From: Chara braunii
Taxonomy: Eukaryota > Streptophyta > Charophyceae > Charales > Characeae
Direction of reading: 5' to 3'
DNA length: 64,000 nt
NCBI GenBank assembly: GCA_003427395.1
Contig: BFEA01000104.1
Span: forward strand, 823,939 to 887,938
In this document: positions 54,581 through 64,000 of the stretch, piece by piece
Layout: each line of letters starts with the position of its first letter
How positions within the stretch are numbered: the stretch's first letter is position 1
The notes under the pieces: model-generated
The model's database searches: none
Seen by the model: only the letters and a program-made list of their open reading frames with translations
What the model was told of the DNA's origin: nothing
Made by a program: the position numbers and the translations under genes

Positions 54581-55803
54581 GCTCTGTCCGTTCGCCGCCT
54601 TTCCCTCAAACGGTCTTACGTACATTGTCCCGCTCACCTATGCCCGTGTCTAAATGCTCCCTCCACGTCCGAGCTACCACGACAGAGCCCCCAACCGGGC
54701 TGCGCGTATCCTCCGCGCGGTGCTGGCCGATCCCGTCATCATCAGAGTGCTGTTCACTCTGCACCCTGTGCTGTCTCGTCCATCATCAGCGGAGAGGCTA
54801 GCTTCTCAACCGACGTTAATGGTTGTTCGCCGAACCCGCAGCATGCTGCTGGTTCTCTGGTCCAAGAGGGGCGCGGAGTACGACGAGCACCCTCAGAGCG
54901 CGGGTGAGCGCCCCAAGGTTGTTCCCTGACTGGCACGAACGAGGGCATGGATCCCCTGCCCGCCTCGTTCGATCATGCTCCTCCTGTAACTGCCTCGCGC
55001 CGAATTCCTCCCAGATCACTGCAGCTCGAGTCAGTGTAGCGCTGGGTACACCTGGCATGCGATCGCGATGCATCGACCCCCGAAGTTCTCCCCCCTCGTC
55101 CACCGTGCACACTTCTGACTCCTCCTGTTCTCTCCCCTCACTCCCGGTGTAACTGTCTGAGCGTCGATGTCTCCTCCCTGAGCTTGCTCGCGCGGGTACA
55201 CCTTGCTCGCTTTGAGTGTTCTCCCCGCAAAATGTCGGACCTTCCCCTATATTCCTTGCTTCCCTTGTGTTTCCGACGTGCCCGAATCTGTTGCGCGGCC
55301 GCCCTTGCTGACTTCAACCGCCCGGCCGCTATGCTCAGGGTGCCCACGGACTCTTAACCCGCCTGCATCTCGCCCCGATCCGGACCCGGTACTTCGGCTC
55401 TTCGCCCCTTTCGATTAGATGAATTTAGATCGGGGCACAGCGGCGAAAATGACCGGCTCGCACGAATCTGAGATGGCCTACAAATAAGCGCTCCCGGCAC
55501 GGTAAACGAGTGATCCCATGGCCTCCTATGCCAGGTCCACGACGTTGACCAAGCCTGTAGAAAAAAATCTAAAACAGATGTTGTGCCGGTACCGCAGCCG
55601 AGCCGAAACAACGTGTCGTGGGCAGTATCAGCTAGTATCAAACCAACACCGCACACCGAAGCTGAGATACGCAGCGGAGTATACCAGACCGATGCCGAAT
55701 ACCGAGGTAGCCCAAACCCTGTCACACCGTTGCAGAAGGCGAAACCAGCCCGAAAATGATGCCTGACGTGTGCCTCAAATCGTCCGGAACCTGGGACAAT
55801 CAC

Positions 55804-56133
55804 CGTCGAGCCTGAAACAAATTACCGCCAAGGTTCCGAACCTGAAGTGCACTAACCTAGTGGTTCCAGTCGTGAAAGTAAACCACCGCGATGGTTTCGA
55901 ATCTGATAATAAATCACGACAGTCTTTGCGAACATGAAATAGACAGCCGTAGTTGCGCCGAAACCGAAATAAATTGTCGTATTGGTATTGAAATGGAAAC
56001 AAGGCGTCATGGTTGTTCCAAACCTGTAATAAACCACAATGGTGGTTCTGCACCTGAAAATAGATCCCCGCAACGTCCTCAAGCCTGAAAACAACAGGCG
56101 TCGTGCCCATACCGAACCAGAAACACGTCGGAT
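55804..56133. repeat. 30-bp degenerate tandem array, 5' LTR copy
   Basis: Counterpart of 37741-38070, with more divergence than the LTR flanks. Confidence 0.7.
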
Positions 56134-57113
56134 TCCATAGGATGCTGCCACTCCATAACGATGTCGAATCTCTCTGAATCACATACCCGTACCAAGCCAC
56201 ATACCATACTGTCGACCCAAGGTAGCACCACCCCATGCTGTCCATGCGACTCCCGCTCTNAGAACATCCCAACTGCGGTAATGTTAGTAATCAAGCAATC
56301 CAGNNAAAGCGACGCAGGGAACCTCNACCATNGGCAGTAGTGAAAACTGNTAGAATCCGGGAAAAATNATCAACCCGGGGTCAGAGNCGATGGCGGGTAA
56401 CCGAGGCGAAATTAGGCCAATCTCCCAATAGTCATGGGTTCCCGTCCCTTTCATCCTTTTTAATCATTCTTCCTTTNCCTTAATTNTATTGTCGNAAATA
56501 GTAAATTAACCNTAAATTCTGAAAANTTNNATTCCGAGAAAGTTTAAATAAATGGCCGAATTCCTTTTATTTCTTTTNTNTTTTACNATTTTTAATCCTT
56601 TTCTATGTTTTTAATTTCATTGCCGGGAACATAAAATAACAAGGGTATCCCCCTAGAATTAAATGCCGTGAAAAATAAAGAAATTAAGGGTTATTGCGTT
56701 TTTTTCTTTTTTTTTCTTCTCCCCTACTTGTCTTAATCTTTTTTTCCCCATCTTTAATTATGGTACTAAAATAGACAAAAATTTGAGGCCTCTTTTCAGC
56801 CCTGGTCGTATGCTGCAAAAACGTTGCAGCGGTGTTAGTTCCCGTAGTGCCTCTTTGCGGCAGGCCAATCGGGGTCTAACCCTCTGAACGGCCGGAAATG
56901 ACGGTCCCAAGATATGGCGAGTGCGACCACCCATCTCGCCATCTTTGAGGGTTACTCGTAAGGTGCAGTGTACCCAAAATCAGGGGTGCCCTGAGCTCCC
57001 CTAATTTCTGCTGCCTCGTCAAACCAGAGTACCGTCAAAACACGGACGTGTCCTTGAGCCTAAGTCCCAAAGCCGCAGATTTCAGGCGGAACACTGCTTG
57101 TGGCCGCCTAACA

Positions 57114-57901
57114 CCGTGCCGCTCCCCTCGCTCCTCTCTCCACCTTCGGTCTCCCCTCTCTTTTTCCCCACCTTCTGGCAATCCGATCTCCACCCTCGCC
57201 TTTCTTTCTCCCTCGAGCCTCTCGGCATTCCGCTCCTCGATCCTGGACATTGGTGGCTGTGGCGCGAAACCTTTGTCGATCTGTCTGTGTGCTTGGCTCG
57301 AGTGCAGGTGACGTGGACGCGGACTAGTGAGCAGACTGCGTGCATCGAATACCTGGAGCTGCTGATCATCCAGGCCTGGAGAACGGACGTGGAAGGTGAT
57401 CTTCTCGGTTTTCTCTTCGGATCTGTGTGGCCAAGCCATCGCCAGCCTATTGTTCAAGAGCTCATCGTCCCGCTCGTGCAACTGGCTGACGATATCCCCC
57501 TCAACATCGTCTCGCAGAGCGACGACAGTCCTGCTCCGCACATCGTCACGGGAACATTGGCGCCATATCTCCAGTGGACCGCTTGCTTGGAGGACCCTGG
57601 GAGTGATAGTACTCTGCCATCACGACAGGAATACTTGAAGCCGTACGGGATTATCGATAACGCCTTCTATCCGAAGGAACCCGAGACGATTGGAGGAGAA
57701 GAGGAAGCCACTGAAGAAGAGGGCGACGCCGACGAAAAAACGTCGGAGGAAGGGAGTAACATGTTATTTATTAAAATAGTACAATATTTTTTAAATAGTA
57801 CTTTTGTCGTTCGAGAAACTCGAAAGGTATACACGGCTGACGAAAGAAGATGCTCATTATACATTAATACACAACGATCAGAGTCCCTGTTCAACGGATA
57901 A
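57114..57901 (+). CDS. Unidentified ORF in the right flank
   Basis: An open frame runs from within the LTR end (Met at 57098) to 57901. Past the flank boundary it encodes a Leu/Val-rich helical stretch (CIEYLELLIIQAWRTDVEGD; HRQPIVQELIVPLVQLADDI) and an acidic segment (GGEEEATEEEGDADEKTSEE). I do not recognise it. It could be part of the gene or element into which the giant retrotransposon inserted (left part ending at 27569). The last 50 codons are AT-rich and look non-coding. Confidence 0.4.
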
Positions 57902-59120
57902 ATCCTCAACTAAACTGGCACACATTCAGACAGTTAGTACGACGTAGCATATCCAAGGTTTCCCGTTGTGAGGAACGCATATGAGTGACCCGAAAAAGGT
58001 CTTCGTTGAGGCTTTGAAGGGTGCATGGGAGTGAAAAGAATAGCTCATTTTTTAATTTTAATTGAATACAAGCAGGATGAGTAGGATACATTCAAGTTAC
58101 ATGTTTCGATATAATCCATAATACACAAGTTGGCTAGTTTTATAGTAAAACTGGGATATATCCGAATCAAATATTTCATTATTCGGATGGAGAAAATCCG
58201 TTATGTTATAAATCGTGCGTCATTCATTAAATATCCTTGAAGTTCACTCAATCAAAAGGATGAACTTATGATCATATCCCGGATCACCCTCCGAGGGAAA
58301 ATTAACCAATATGTTATCATTCCAATAACAATTATAGCTTAGTATACATTTCTTAAAACAAAAGGGCATCGGACGGAGTGAAGTGGTGGGCAGCATTATG
58401 CAGAGATGTTATCATTTGCCGCTTGCCGGGTTCGACCTCACAACCATGAACTTGTAACATCCCTACCCAATCCTGCCCACCACTCCGCCACTGTTCTTGC
58501 CGAGATCAAATGATGTATGTTAACAAATAAAAATGCACCCTCGGGAACCCCTTAAGAACTCTAGTAACCATCAGTCTTAAATTTCAACTAGATGACGGTT
58601 GCATATACATTATCACTTTACCAAACATTTATCAAAACAAACGGGCATCGTACAGAGTGAAGTGGTGGGAGCATATTATGTAGAGACGTTGTCATCTGAG
58701 GATTGGGCATTAGAGAAGGCTCAAACAAATGCGTAGGATACATCCGAATCAAACTGTGTACATATTATCAGATGTTGAAGTGACCAAGGACCTTGTAATT
58801 ATTTTGAAAGATCTCACTGGAATTTGAAGACAATTGACAACTCATGAGAACTAGATTGAAAAGCGAAGACAAATTAAAAACAAAGCGGGACACCCAGCCT
58901 ACATAAGCAGGCACACAACCATTGTCGAGACAAATAAGAAGTACGCCGTAAAAACTGATAACAGTTATCTGCTCCCAATATTGTAAATTCGTAACGATTA
59001 CCTCAAAAGTTTCCATTAACCAAAGATTTGGCAAGGCTATGTCGAACCGTCCACAATTAACCAAAAAGTTTCCGTGGAAATTTCAACTAATCGGACATTC
59101 TGACACAAAAATTTGAAAAT
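57902..59120. other. AT-rich, no gene; internal 60-bp duplication
   Basis: AAAACAAAAGGGCATCGGAC…GAGTGAAGTGGTGGG (58354-58392) recurs as AAAACAAACGGGCATCGTAC…GAGTGAAGTGGTGGG (58633-58671), both followed by a GAGA-GTT-TCAT segment. No coding motif. Confidence 0.5.
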
Positions 59121-59234
59121 GTCAAGATGTCTCTCTAAAAAAGCCTACACTATGAAAACATTCACAAATCCGACATCCTAACGGAACTCTAAAAACATAA
59201 GACTCGTCACCAAAGTGTCCCGAACTCGAAATCT

Positions 59235-59447
59235 TCAAAAGAAGTTTTTTCGAAAAGCGTTCACTAGCGGTTCCCATGTTGAACCGTGCACAATGCAAGT
59301 CGAGATAGGAGGTTGAGGCAGACCTTCGAAACCCGTAATGGAAATCGAGAAACCTTGAACGTCTCCCCCAGCCATGACAACAACACATCTCAAGGACACA
59401 AAAACATCCGCAACTTGCAGATAAGGTGCTGTAAAATCCCCCAGCAT
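59235..59447 (-). pseudogene. Tandem paralogue, shorter copy, unknown family
   Basis: Minus-strand frame with GGDVQGFSISITGFEGLPQP, HGSTWEPLVNAFRKNFF. It matches the last 70 residues of the 59770-60183 frame at a spacing of about 570 bp, and the DNA similarity spans roughly 59130-59460. It lacks the N-terminal half, so it is truncated or its first part lies in another exon. Confidence 0.45.
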
Positions 59448-59769
59448 CCTATTTCCCCCTAGACGCTCTTGTGTTTGGTTGTCGTAACAGTATCCTTATT
59501 CTCTGGGTCGGATGCATCCGAAGCACAACCGACCATGAGCCAGGGTCGGCACTCGTGGCTTTCGTTAATACTTTATAGTGTGCAAATTTCAACTAATCTG
59601 GCATTCGACCACAAAACTTGGGCAGTGTCGAGACTCGTCTCTCAAACTGGTGAAAATTAAAAATAATCAGAAATGACTATACTACGAAAATGTCCACAAA
59701 TCCGACATAATGACACAAAATTCCAGAAACGTAAGACTGGTCACCAAACATCTTAAAAGGTTGAAGTCC

Positions 59770-60183
59770 TCAGAAGAAGCCTCTTCGCAGAGCGTTCACT
59801 ATCGGTTCCCATGTCGAACCGTCCACCATGCAAGCCGGGATTGGAGGTTGAGGCAGACCTTCAACCTCCGTAATGGAAAACGAAAAACCCTCAATGTCAC
59901 CCCCTGCTCCGAGCACAACACGTCTCAAGGCAAAAATAACTTCTGAAGCTTTTACATAAGCTCTTGTAAAATCTCCTCGCATCCAATTTTCACCCCGACG
60001 CTCATATATTCGCATGTCGAAAATGTTGAGATCAGTAAACCTCACCATGATGACAAACATTGTCCGTCCTCCCGCCACGATCCTAAAGATTCTCTCATAT
60101 TGAAAAGGAAACGCTCCTCCTTTTGTGATGATCGTCAGTCGTTCAGGTACTTTTATTTCAATATAGCCCAAAATCTCATCCAT
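59770..60183 (-). CDS. Tandem paralogue, longer copy, unknown family
   Basis: 137 residues: IEIKVPERLTIITKGGAFPF, FVIMVRFTDLNIFDMRIYER, GGDIEGFSFSITEVEGLPQP, DGSTWEPIVNALRRGFF. The pattern of alternating hydrophobic residues suggests a beta-rich domain. The shared C-terminal half keeps the same frame and stop in both copies. No family recognised; it might be an exon of a host gene or a domain captured by a mobile element. The start at 60183 is the first Met. Confidence 0.45.
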   Translation of the reverse strand: MDEILGYIEIKVPERLTIITKGGAFPFQYERIFRIVAGGRTMFVIMVRFTDLNIFDMRIYERRGENWMRGDFTRAYVKASEVIFALRRVVLGAGGDIEGFSFSITEVEGLPQPPIPACMVDGSTWEPIVNALRRGFF

Positions 60184-60787
60184 GTTTTCGAAGTACGTCA
60201 GAAGAGGAAAGTCTACACACTGCGAAAGACAAAAGTCACAATAAAAGCGTCACATCAAGGTCAGGACCGAAAGCCCGAGGTCATGCTACGACGACCAAAA
60301 CGCCCCCACACTCAATGTCGAAAATTGATGAAGAACTCTTGTTGATTTGAAGCGCGTTGTGAGGAAACCTGGGGAGGTGGACGCCTGCCGCTCGCTAAAG
60401 CTAAGGGCAACAACGTCTGTCACCCGCTGCGCCCGCTTCGGAGGTCCTCAGCGATCGACAGGGAGTGGGGCTCAAGCTTGCCTATCAAATTCCCACTCGG
60501 AGACTGAGCTCTGAGATCTTTTGCAATCGGACCGATAATGATGATAACAAAAAAATAATAATAAAGTAATAATAACAATAATAATTATACTCCCTCCTAT
60601 TCCCGTGTCTTTGCACTGCAAATACTAGAAGTGGTTCGAGGACACTATGCCATCCGATTCAAGCTGTAGAGAAGAAACCACTTTCGCTATTCAGCTGCAT
60701 TGAAGCGACCAAATAGTAAGGCGTCAACAGTTGTTTGAAGATCCCGACGGTCAATATGTCTGCCTTGATGTAACCCTGCTGATGAAC

Positions 60788-61290
60788 AGCTAATGCCTGA
60801 TCTGTCAATAATCAGCCAGTGCCTGCTCTGCTAATGAGCAGTCAGTGCCTCATCGGCCAATGAGCGACACATAACTGGTCGGTTAATGAGGAATGAGTGT
60901 TTGATCCGCTGATGAGCAGCAAATGCTTGATCTGGCAATCAGCAGCCCGTGCTTGATCTGTCAACGAGGAGTGAGTGTTTGATCTGCCGATGAGCAGCCA
61001 AATCCTGATCTGCCAATAAGTAGCCCGTGCTTGATTTGTCAATGAGGAATGACTGTTTGACCTGCCGATGAGCAGTCAATGCTTAATCTGCGAGTAAGCA
61101 ACCCGTGCTTGATCTGCCCATGAGGAATGACCGTTTGATCTGCCGATGAGCAGTCAATGCTTAATCTGCCAGTAAGCAACCCGTGCTTGATCTGCCCATG
61201 AGGAATGACTGTTTGACATGCCGATGAGCAGCCAAATACTGATTCTGCCAATAAGCAGCCAGTGCTTGATCTGCCAATGAGCACTAGGAA
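60788..61290. repeat. 78-bp tandem array built of 26-bp units
   Basis: GAGGAATGA (or GAGGAGTGA) recurs at 60888, 60966, 61044, 61122 and 61200, exactly 78 bp apart. Within each period, three related GATCTGCCAATGAGCAG-type units of about 26 bp follow each other. Confidence 0.9.
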
Positions 61291-61465
61291 ACTGATATGG
61301 CTATCAACAGCATCGAAGTCACCTAAACTCTTGTGCTTGTGTCCGTCCAAACGTCTTCACATTCCTGATGGATGATCATGACCAGGTGTTTTTCGCTGCT
61401 GGCTCACTCGAGAGTTTAGTTCCATAGATCTTCTTTTCTCGGTGGTCTTCCCAANCCCGTTTGAC

Positions 61466-61470
<5 letters not shown>

Positions 61471-61525
<55 letters not shown>
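61471..61525. repeat. (CT)n microsatellite in the third LTR
   Basis: CT run following an N at 61455, in a position similar to the tracts in the giant LTRs but without the alternating CG. Confidence 0.9.
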
Positions 61526-61527
<2 letters not shown>

Positions 61528-61574
61528 AGCACTCCGTTTTGTTGGTTCGCTGCCGTGATCTGAGTTGGGCTCAC

Positions 61575-62215
61575 CAAATTGAATATTTGGAAATAAATAA
61601 AGTCAGTAAATGGTGTTTTTGAGCCAATTAGTGGAGCATCAAAACCCAGCCCACTCGCAGGGCTCTCACTACTCAGGAATCACCCATGATTGGGGCACTT
61701 GACTGTTCCCACTTTTCACACATTGGCTGATCTTTCAATATTTCGAAATTAATAAAATCATTAAATGTACTAAATGACCATTTTCAGCTAATTAGTGGAG
61801 CATCAGAACCCAGCCCACTCGCAGGGCTCTCACTACTCAGCAATCACCCATGATTGGGCCGCTTGACTGTTCCCACTATTCACACATTCGCTGATCTTTC
61901 AATATTTCAAAATTAATAAAATGAGTAAATGTACTAAATGACCATTTTCAGCTAATTAGTGGAGCATCAGAACCCAGCCCACTTGCAGGGCTCTCACTAC
62001 TCATCAATCACCCATGATTGGGGCACTTGACTGTTCCCACTTTTCACACATTGGCTGACCTTCCAATATTTTAAAATTAATAAAATCAGTAAATGTACTA
62101 AATGACCATTTTCAGCTAATTACTGGAGCATCAGAACCCAGCCCACTTGCAGGGCTCTCACTACTCAGCAATCACCCATGATTGGGGCACTTGACTGTTG
62201 CCATTTTTCACGGAT
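61575..62215. repeat. 164-bp tandem array, about four units
   Basis: GGCTCTCACTACTCA begins at 61661, 61825, 61989 and 62153, exactly 164 bp apart. Units are highly similar (AATCACCCATGATTGGG, CTTGACTGTTCCCAC, AATTAGTGGAGCATCA). Confidence 0.95.
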
Positions 62216-64000
62216 TGGCTGCCTCCGTGTCGTGGATTTCAATCCCTGTGGTCGCCACCCTCTCCCTCATTCGCTGTCTCTTTCCCTCTCTGTCTCGTTC
62301 CTCTTCGCACTCTCACTGGTTGGCATGCCTTCACAGTTTCCTCTCTCTCTCCGCCCTCTCTTCGCACTTCCCTTACCTCTCTTGAAAGTTGAAAGTCGCC
62401 AACTGCGTGAAACTTCAGCATGCTCCCCTTGACCAGCACTGAACCGCAGCGCCTCACGAACAGCTACGACCCACCACCATCTCCGCTGCAGTCTCCTGGT
62501 CCGTTGTTCTGAGGCACTCGCTCGTTGCGTGCTCTGCGGTCGCTTGCCCACTGCGCACCGTTCCCTCTGTTCGTCATACTCTTCAACCGGGCCATTCCAA
62601 TCCCGAGTCGAAGGGCTTGTGTGGACTGTGTAGGCCAGGCACACAGTCCAGTCCGCGCTGCTCCTCCATGCTTACTTCTCTTCCCTTCCCCGTGGGCGGC
62701 GTATGCCATGCGCGTGGTTCCCTCCCAAAGTCAGAACCCTTGTTTGTATAGCTGCCAGCAGGCTGCTCCCTTGAGCCACCAGCTGGACTGGTACCCAAGT
62801 GGGCAGGCCCATGCCCGAAAAGAAACGGGTAAAGCTGCTGGCCCGGTACCAGCAACTGCCCCGGTACCACTTGTTGGCCTGGACTATAGATCCAGGCCCG
62901 GTGAACAGGCCTCTGGTCCGGTACCAATGGGACCAACAACAGGCCCAACAACGGCCCTTGTGGCGCAGATCCAGGCCTGGTACAGTTGCCATATCGGCAG
63001 CAATCAAGCCGCATTAGTAAACCGTATCTGCGCCGAACCTGAAATTAAACGCTAGCTTGCAGCGCCGAACCCAAAACTGCGCCAACTCGTACCATCGTCC
63101 GTTTCATACCAGTGTCGAACCTGAAATGATCATCCGGATTCGACGGAACCTGTGCCGTGCCAATGCTCAACCAAATCAGAACATGAAATATGTCGAGTGA
63201 CGTACAATGCCGCAGCGCCGTGATAGTTCCAAACCTGTCCCGAACCAGTAGTTCATTCACAGGCGTGTACCACACTGATGTCAGCCCAATTCTCGGAATT
63301 CCGTAATAGTACCAACCCTCCCGAACCATACCTCAAACCCGAAGCGACGATCACACCAATGCAAAGGAGCCGTGGGGCCCAATCAAGCAACATAGCGGTA
63401 AAACCACGCCGTTCGTCACTCATATCACACAGACTGCGGTGAGAGTAGAAATCAGGGAAATCGGGTAAGTCACACAAGCAAATCTCAATCGTCAGAAAAT
63501 GAGAGAACCGTCAGAAGATGAATAGATAAATAACCCGGGGTCAAAATTAATCGCGAACAATTAATTTAAAAATTTGTTAAATATTAAATAATTGTTGGTT
63601 CCTTCGCCCCTTTTATTATTTTAATTATTTTTCTTATTTTTTAATTCTATATCATAAATAATAAAATTAAAAGTATTTTTTTCAAAAATGGTTCCCGACA
63701 AAATTCAATAAAACATAAAAATCACTTGTTTTCTCTTTCTTTTTATTGCTTCTGATCCCTTTTCTTGTTTTTAATTCTATTGCCGGAAACACCAAATAAT
63801 GAGGGTGATTCCATTAAAATTAAATACCAAGCAAATTAAATAAAAAATAATAATATCTGTGTTTTTTTTCTTTTTTTTTATTGTTTTTATTTTTTTTTTC
63901 CATTTTTAATTTTAATATTGAAATAAAAAAAATATGAGGTCCCATTTTCGCGTCAGTTGGACAGCGTAAAAAGGCCTTACCAAAGTCCACTCTCAAATCA

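Larger units (their letters stand above)
60358..64000 (-). repeat. Diverged relative of the giant LTR, running off the window
   Basis: It starts TGTGAGGAAACCTGGGGAGG like the giant LTRs and shares their first ~120 bp (GCTAAGGGCAACAACGTCTG, then TCGGAGGTCCTCAGCG). The far part resembles their inner region in order: the 30-bp-type units at 63030-63330, ACCCGGGGTCA near 63535, TTGCCGGAAACA near 63780. The middle differs and carries its own tandem arrays. The element body, if any, lies beyond 64000 or is absent (solo LTR). Confidence 0.75.

Noticed and set aside
57114-57118. 5-bp target duplication of the giant element
   Set aside because: Left flank ACCAT and right flank CCGTG do not match. Only a 4-bp near match (CCAT/CCGT) is seen, which is not convincing.
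60901-60930. CTGATGAG in the 78-bp repeat as a second hammerhead
   Set aside because: No GAAA at the right distance and no stems. It is part of the 26-bp repeat unit.

Overview
This window is a repeat-dense stretch of eukaryotic nuclear DNA. Almost everything recognisable is a transposable element nested in, or next to, another element. I see no tRNA or rRNA gene and no clearly functional host gene. A streptophyte is suggested by the plant-type LINE with a reverse-transcriptase zinc-binding finger, by a tRNA-Asp primer site of the kind used by large plant Ty3/gypsy elements, and by many MITEs and pol III SINE-like heads. A charophyte alga such as Chara is my best guess (inference, moderate to low confidence).

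Layout. 1-5.9 kb: (AG)n, two MITE families, two SINE-like units and a decayed LINE ORF1 with a zinc knuckle and Ala-rich repeats. 5.9-9.2 kb: AT-rich decayed DNA. 9.3-13.6 kb: a 5'-truncated LINE ORF2, frameshifted and split by a CGTACG-rich inverted-repeat insertion. 14.8-16.8 kb: a 78-bp tandem array and the 5' end of a minus-strand Ty3/gypsy element. 17-20.5 kb: a SINE-like head, a long-TIR element and unassigned sequence. 20.6-27.2 kb: a plus-strand Ty3/gypsy element (iMet-type primer site; gag, PR, RT, RNase H, IN) broken by in-frame stops and a small RT deletion. A second ORF lies inside its LTR and is also conserved in the minus-strand copy.

27570-57113 is one very large minus-strand Ty3/gypsy element. 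Its 5' LTR (52541-57113) is 4573 bp. It has a tRNA-Asp-type primer site, an AT-rich leader and a block of accessory ORFs, at least three of which are paralogous to each other. Gag with an RD-rich tail and zinc knuckle, protease, RT-RNase H and integrase follow, then the 3' LTR (27570-39050). A Penelope-like retroelement (30659-37418) is inserted in that 3' LTR. It has long direct terminal repeats, a CCHC/coiled-coil ORF, a GIY-YIG domain placed upstream of the RT, and a hammerhead-like motif. The 5' LTR of the host element preserves the matching empty site, and a 12-bp target duplication flanks the insertion.

57.1-60.3 kb holds an unidentified ORF and a tandem pair of related small minus-strand ORFs. 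From 60358 to the window end lies a diverged relative of the giant LTR carrying its own 78-bp and 164-bp tandem arrays.

Assembly problems are visible: two N gaps, scattered Ns, and a residual Nextera mate-pair junction (27840-27877) with an artificial 193-bp duplication.
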